NCBI GenBank assembly: GCA_905215595.1
Contig: CAJMQZ010000076.1
Span: 1-9,438, forward strand
DNA length: 9,438 nucleotides
Reading direction: 5' to 3'
Origin: an uncultured bacterium
Lineage (GTDB): Bacteria; Bacillota; Clostridia; Oscillospirales; Ruminococcaceae
Shown here: piece by piece, positions 7,981-9,438 of the stretch
How the letters are laid out: each line of letters begins with the position of its first letter
Position numbering within the stretch: the stretch's first letter is position 1
The notes under the pieces: generated by a model
What the model was told of the DNA's origin: nothing
The model's input: only the letters and a program-made list of their open reading frames with translations
Database searches by the model: none
Position numbers and translations under genes: made by a program

Positions 7981-9279
7981 ATGGGCTTTTTTACCAGAAC
8001 TGCAATGGATGCCCTGATGAAGACCACCCATCCCGAGATCAACCGCCGCCAGTGCTGGAACCTGCACCCCCACCGCAAGCCCTGCACCACCTGCAAGGAC
8101 ATCTGCCCCTATGGCGAGGAGATCTTTACCCGCCCGAACCTTGTCAAGGACTGGGATCCCTGCACCGACTGCGGGCTGTGCGTTTCCGCCTGCCGCAGCG
8201 GCTGCATTGCGCCTTCGCCCGAGCAGGTGCAGCGGGATACCGCCGCTGCGGACTCCGACAGTGATACCATCTGGATCGGCTGTGAGAAGTCCACCCGCAA
8301 GAACACCGTGGTGCGCAGCTGCATCTGCGCCCTCTCGTGGGAGGCGCTGGCGTATCTGGCGCTGAACAAAAAGATCGTGCTGGATCTGACCCCCTGCGGA
8401 CAGTGCGAGAACGACCTTTGCGCCGAGCAGCTGCGTAAGGAACTGACCCGCCTTGTGGACTTTTTCGGTCAGCCGATGTTCGAAGCGCGGTTCTCGCTGG
8501 CATACGAGGAAAAGGAGTACCCCTACCATGTGCAGGAGCTGACCCGCCGCGAGATGCTGGAACAAGTGAGCCACGGCTCCAAGAGCGGCACCAAAAAGCT
8601 GCTGCAAATGCTGCCCGGTCTGCGCAGCGAAGAAGACAGCGGGGTGGACTTCCGCCTGCTGCTGCACCAGCGCACAAAGCAGCTGAAAGCCGCCATGGAG
8701 ACGCCCCTGCAGTACGGCTACTATATGCCCAAGTTCACCGATCACTGCTTTGGCTGCGGCCGGTGCGAAAAAGCCTGCCGCGCCAATGCCCTGAAGTTTG
8801 AGGAGATGCCGGGCGGCCAGACCCGCATGGTGCTTACCCCGTGGAAGTGCAGTGAATGCGGCGTGTGCATGAACGTGTGCTCCAACAAGGGCTTTGACGG
8901 CATGAAGCTGTACCAGCTGACCACCCTTGGCCCCGTGGTGCTGCACAAGTGCACCAAGACCCTGTGCAAGCAGTGCGGCAAGCCCATTGCCCCGGACAGC
9001 GCCGAGGGACTGTGCTCGGTGTGCCGCATCAAGGCGCGCACCCAGAAGCGGCAGGAGGAAGCGCGTCAGCGCGCCGAGCAGCTGAAGGCCGAGCGCGCCG
9101 CCAAGGCCGCCGAGGAGGCCGCCAAGGCAGCGGAAAACGCTGCGGAAGCTACGGCAGAAACTGCCGCTCAGACTGCGGAAACCGCCGCCACTGCCCTGCC
9201 CGATACCATCCCCGCCGGGCAGAGCGCAGCCCCTGCCAATGTGGCTGCGCCCAGTCTCGAAGCGCCGCGCTCCGAGTAA
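7981..9279 (+). CDS. Cysteine-rich polyferredoxin with zinc-ribbon-like segment and Ala/Glu-rich tail
   Basis: A 432-residue soluble protein with no signal peptide, probably a cytoplasmic electron carrier. Two ferredoxin-type regions are clear. The N-terminal one has CTTCKDIC (C35, C38, C42) and CTDCGLCVSAC (C61, C64, C67, C71, with C75). The second has CFGCGRCEKAC (C256, C259, C262, C266) and CSECGVCMNVC (C290, C293, C296, C300). Together they could hold four [4Fe-4S] clusters. Between them is an unassigned Cys-rich part (C101, C114, C116, C139, C142, C147), followed by a mostly helical stretch (about 150-250). C329/C332 with C345/C348 form a CxxC-CxxC zinc-ribbon-like knuckle. Residues about 352-404 are a charged Ala/Glu/Lys-rich probable coiled coil, and 405-432 a Pro/Ala-rich disordered end. 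The redox partner is unknown and no oxidoreductase gene is adjacent. The overall architecture does not match a named family known to me. Confidence 0.85.
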   Translation: MGFFTRTAMDALMKTTHPEINRRQCWNLHPHRKPCTTCKDICPYGEEIFTRPNLVKDWDPCTDCGLCVSACRSGCIAPSPEQVQRDTAAADSDSDTIWIGCEKSTRKNTVVRSCICALSWEALAYLALNKKIVLDLTPCGQCENDLCAEQLRKELTRLVDFFGQPMFEARFSLAYEEKEYPYHVQELTRREMLEQVSHGSKSGTKKLLQMLPGLRSEEDSGVDFRLLLHQRTKQLKAAMETPLQYGYYMPKFTDHCFGCGRCEKACRANALKFEEMPGGQTRMVLTPWKCSECGVCMNVCSNKGFDGMKLYQLTTLGPVVLHKCTKTLCKQCGKPIAPDSAEGLCSVCRIKARTQKRQEEARQRAEQLKAERAAKAAEEAAKAAENAAEATAETAAQTAETAATALPDTIPAGQSAAPANVAAPSLEAPRSE

Positions 9280-9290
9280 CAGCGGGACGA

Positions 9291-9321
9291 TTAAAAATGC
9301 GCTCCGCGTTGCTTTGCGCAT
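9291..9321 (-). terminator. Weak minus-strand terminator-like hairpin
   Basis: ATGCGC (9297-9302) and GCGCAT (9316-9321) pair around a 13-base loop. On the minus strand TTTTTAA follows. Only a gene entering from the right on the minus strand would use it, and none is visible, so the assignment is tentative. Confidence 0.25.
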
Positions 9322-9336
9322 AAATAGCGGAATCAG

Positions 9337-9390
9337 ATTTTTATTTCGGGATAGCGGAGCGCCTGCGGGCGCTCCGCTATCCTATTTTCA
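9337..9390 (+). repeat. Right copy of the hairpin repeat, likely terminator of the three-gene cluster
   Basis: GGATAGCGGAGCGCC (9349-9363) and its perfect complement (9368-9382) flank the loop TGCG, giving a 15-bp GC-rich stem followed by TATTTTC on the plus strand. Bases 9337-9378 are the inverted copy of 1-42 with three differences. It lies about 60 bases after the polyferredoxin stop and could end that transcript. Relative to the gene it follows, it has the same orientation as the left copy has to the TetR gene. Confidence 0.75.
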
Positions 9391-9395
9391 CGGGT

Positions 9396-9438
9396 GGGGT
9401 CACCCCTTCAGGCGCTAACGCGCCAGCTCCCCCAAGGG
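9396..9438. repeat. GC-rich palindromic intergenic repeat, cut by the window edge
   Basis: The segment carries two palindromes, GGGGTCACCCC (9396-9406) and GGCGC-TAAC-GCGCC (9411-9424), followed by AGCTCCCCCAAGGG at the edge. Runs of this kind (C-rich block, short hairpin, AGCTCCCC) are remembered as frequent dispersed intergenic repeats in Faecalibacterium-like genomes, but this could not be searched. It abuts the other hairpin repeat, so the right end is a repeat cluster. Confidence 0.5.

Noticed and set aside
7951..9321. Long minus-strand reading frame (456 codons) opposite the polyferredoxin
   Set aside because: It is a GC-bias shadow: low-complexity Gly/Leu/His-rich translation, no ribosome site and no recognisable domain, while the plus strand has clear Fe-S motifs.

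Overview
The window reads as chromosomal DNA from a high-GC (roughly 60%) gut Clostridia-type Firmicute, most like the Faecalibacterium / Subdoligranulum / Gemmiger branch of the Oscillospiraceae. The reasons are the overall gene style (Firmicute NiaR-type 3H regulator, clostridial short-form GlgB, AAGGAG-type ribosome sites, sigma-A-like promoters), the GC-rich coding bias, and a GC-rich palindromic intergenic repeat at the right edge that resembles repeats remembered from these genomes. The genus is an inference; nothing was searched.

Layout. There are seven genes in two divergent blocks. The left block is on the minus strand: a GH13 alpha-amylase family enzyme (1365-2720), then niaR (749-1267), then a small TetR-family regulator (101-652). 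The right block is on the plus strand: glgB (2957-4912) with its own strong intrinsic terminator, then a three-gene cluster with its own promoter. That cluster holds a polytopic membrane protein with GT-C-like features (5049-6968), a trigger-factor-like protein lacking the ribosome-binding domain (7002-7976), and a cysteine-rich polyferredoxin with a zinc-ribbon-like segment and a long Ala/Glu-rich tail (7981-9279). No gene-free stretch exceeds 300 bases; the longest (2721-2956) carries the divergent promoters of the amylase and glgB.

How the genes work together. The amylase and GlgB both act on alpha-1,4-glucans and share a divergent promoter region, so they probably handle glycogen or maltodextrin, although none of the usual glgC/glgD/glgA/glgP genes is nearby. 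NiaR is a nicotinate-responsive repressor whose NAD-pathway targets are not in the window. The three plus-strand genes are spaced 33 and 4 bp apart, and the ribosome site of the polyferredoxin lies inside the end of the trigger-factor-like gene. That pair is therefore very likely translated together and is the least conventional part of the window.

Two copies of a 42-bp hairpin element (39 of 42 positions equal) lie at the extreme ends of the window in inverted orientation, each at the 3' end of an outward-facing transcription unit. They differ by a compensatory stem pair, so the folded structure appears to be conserved. No tRNA, rRNA, CRISPR array, insertion sequence or transposase was seen.
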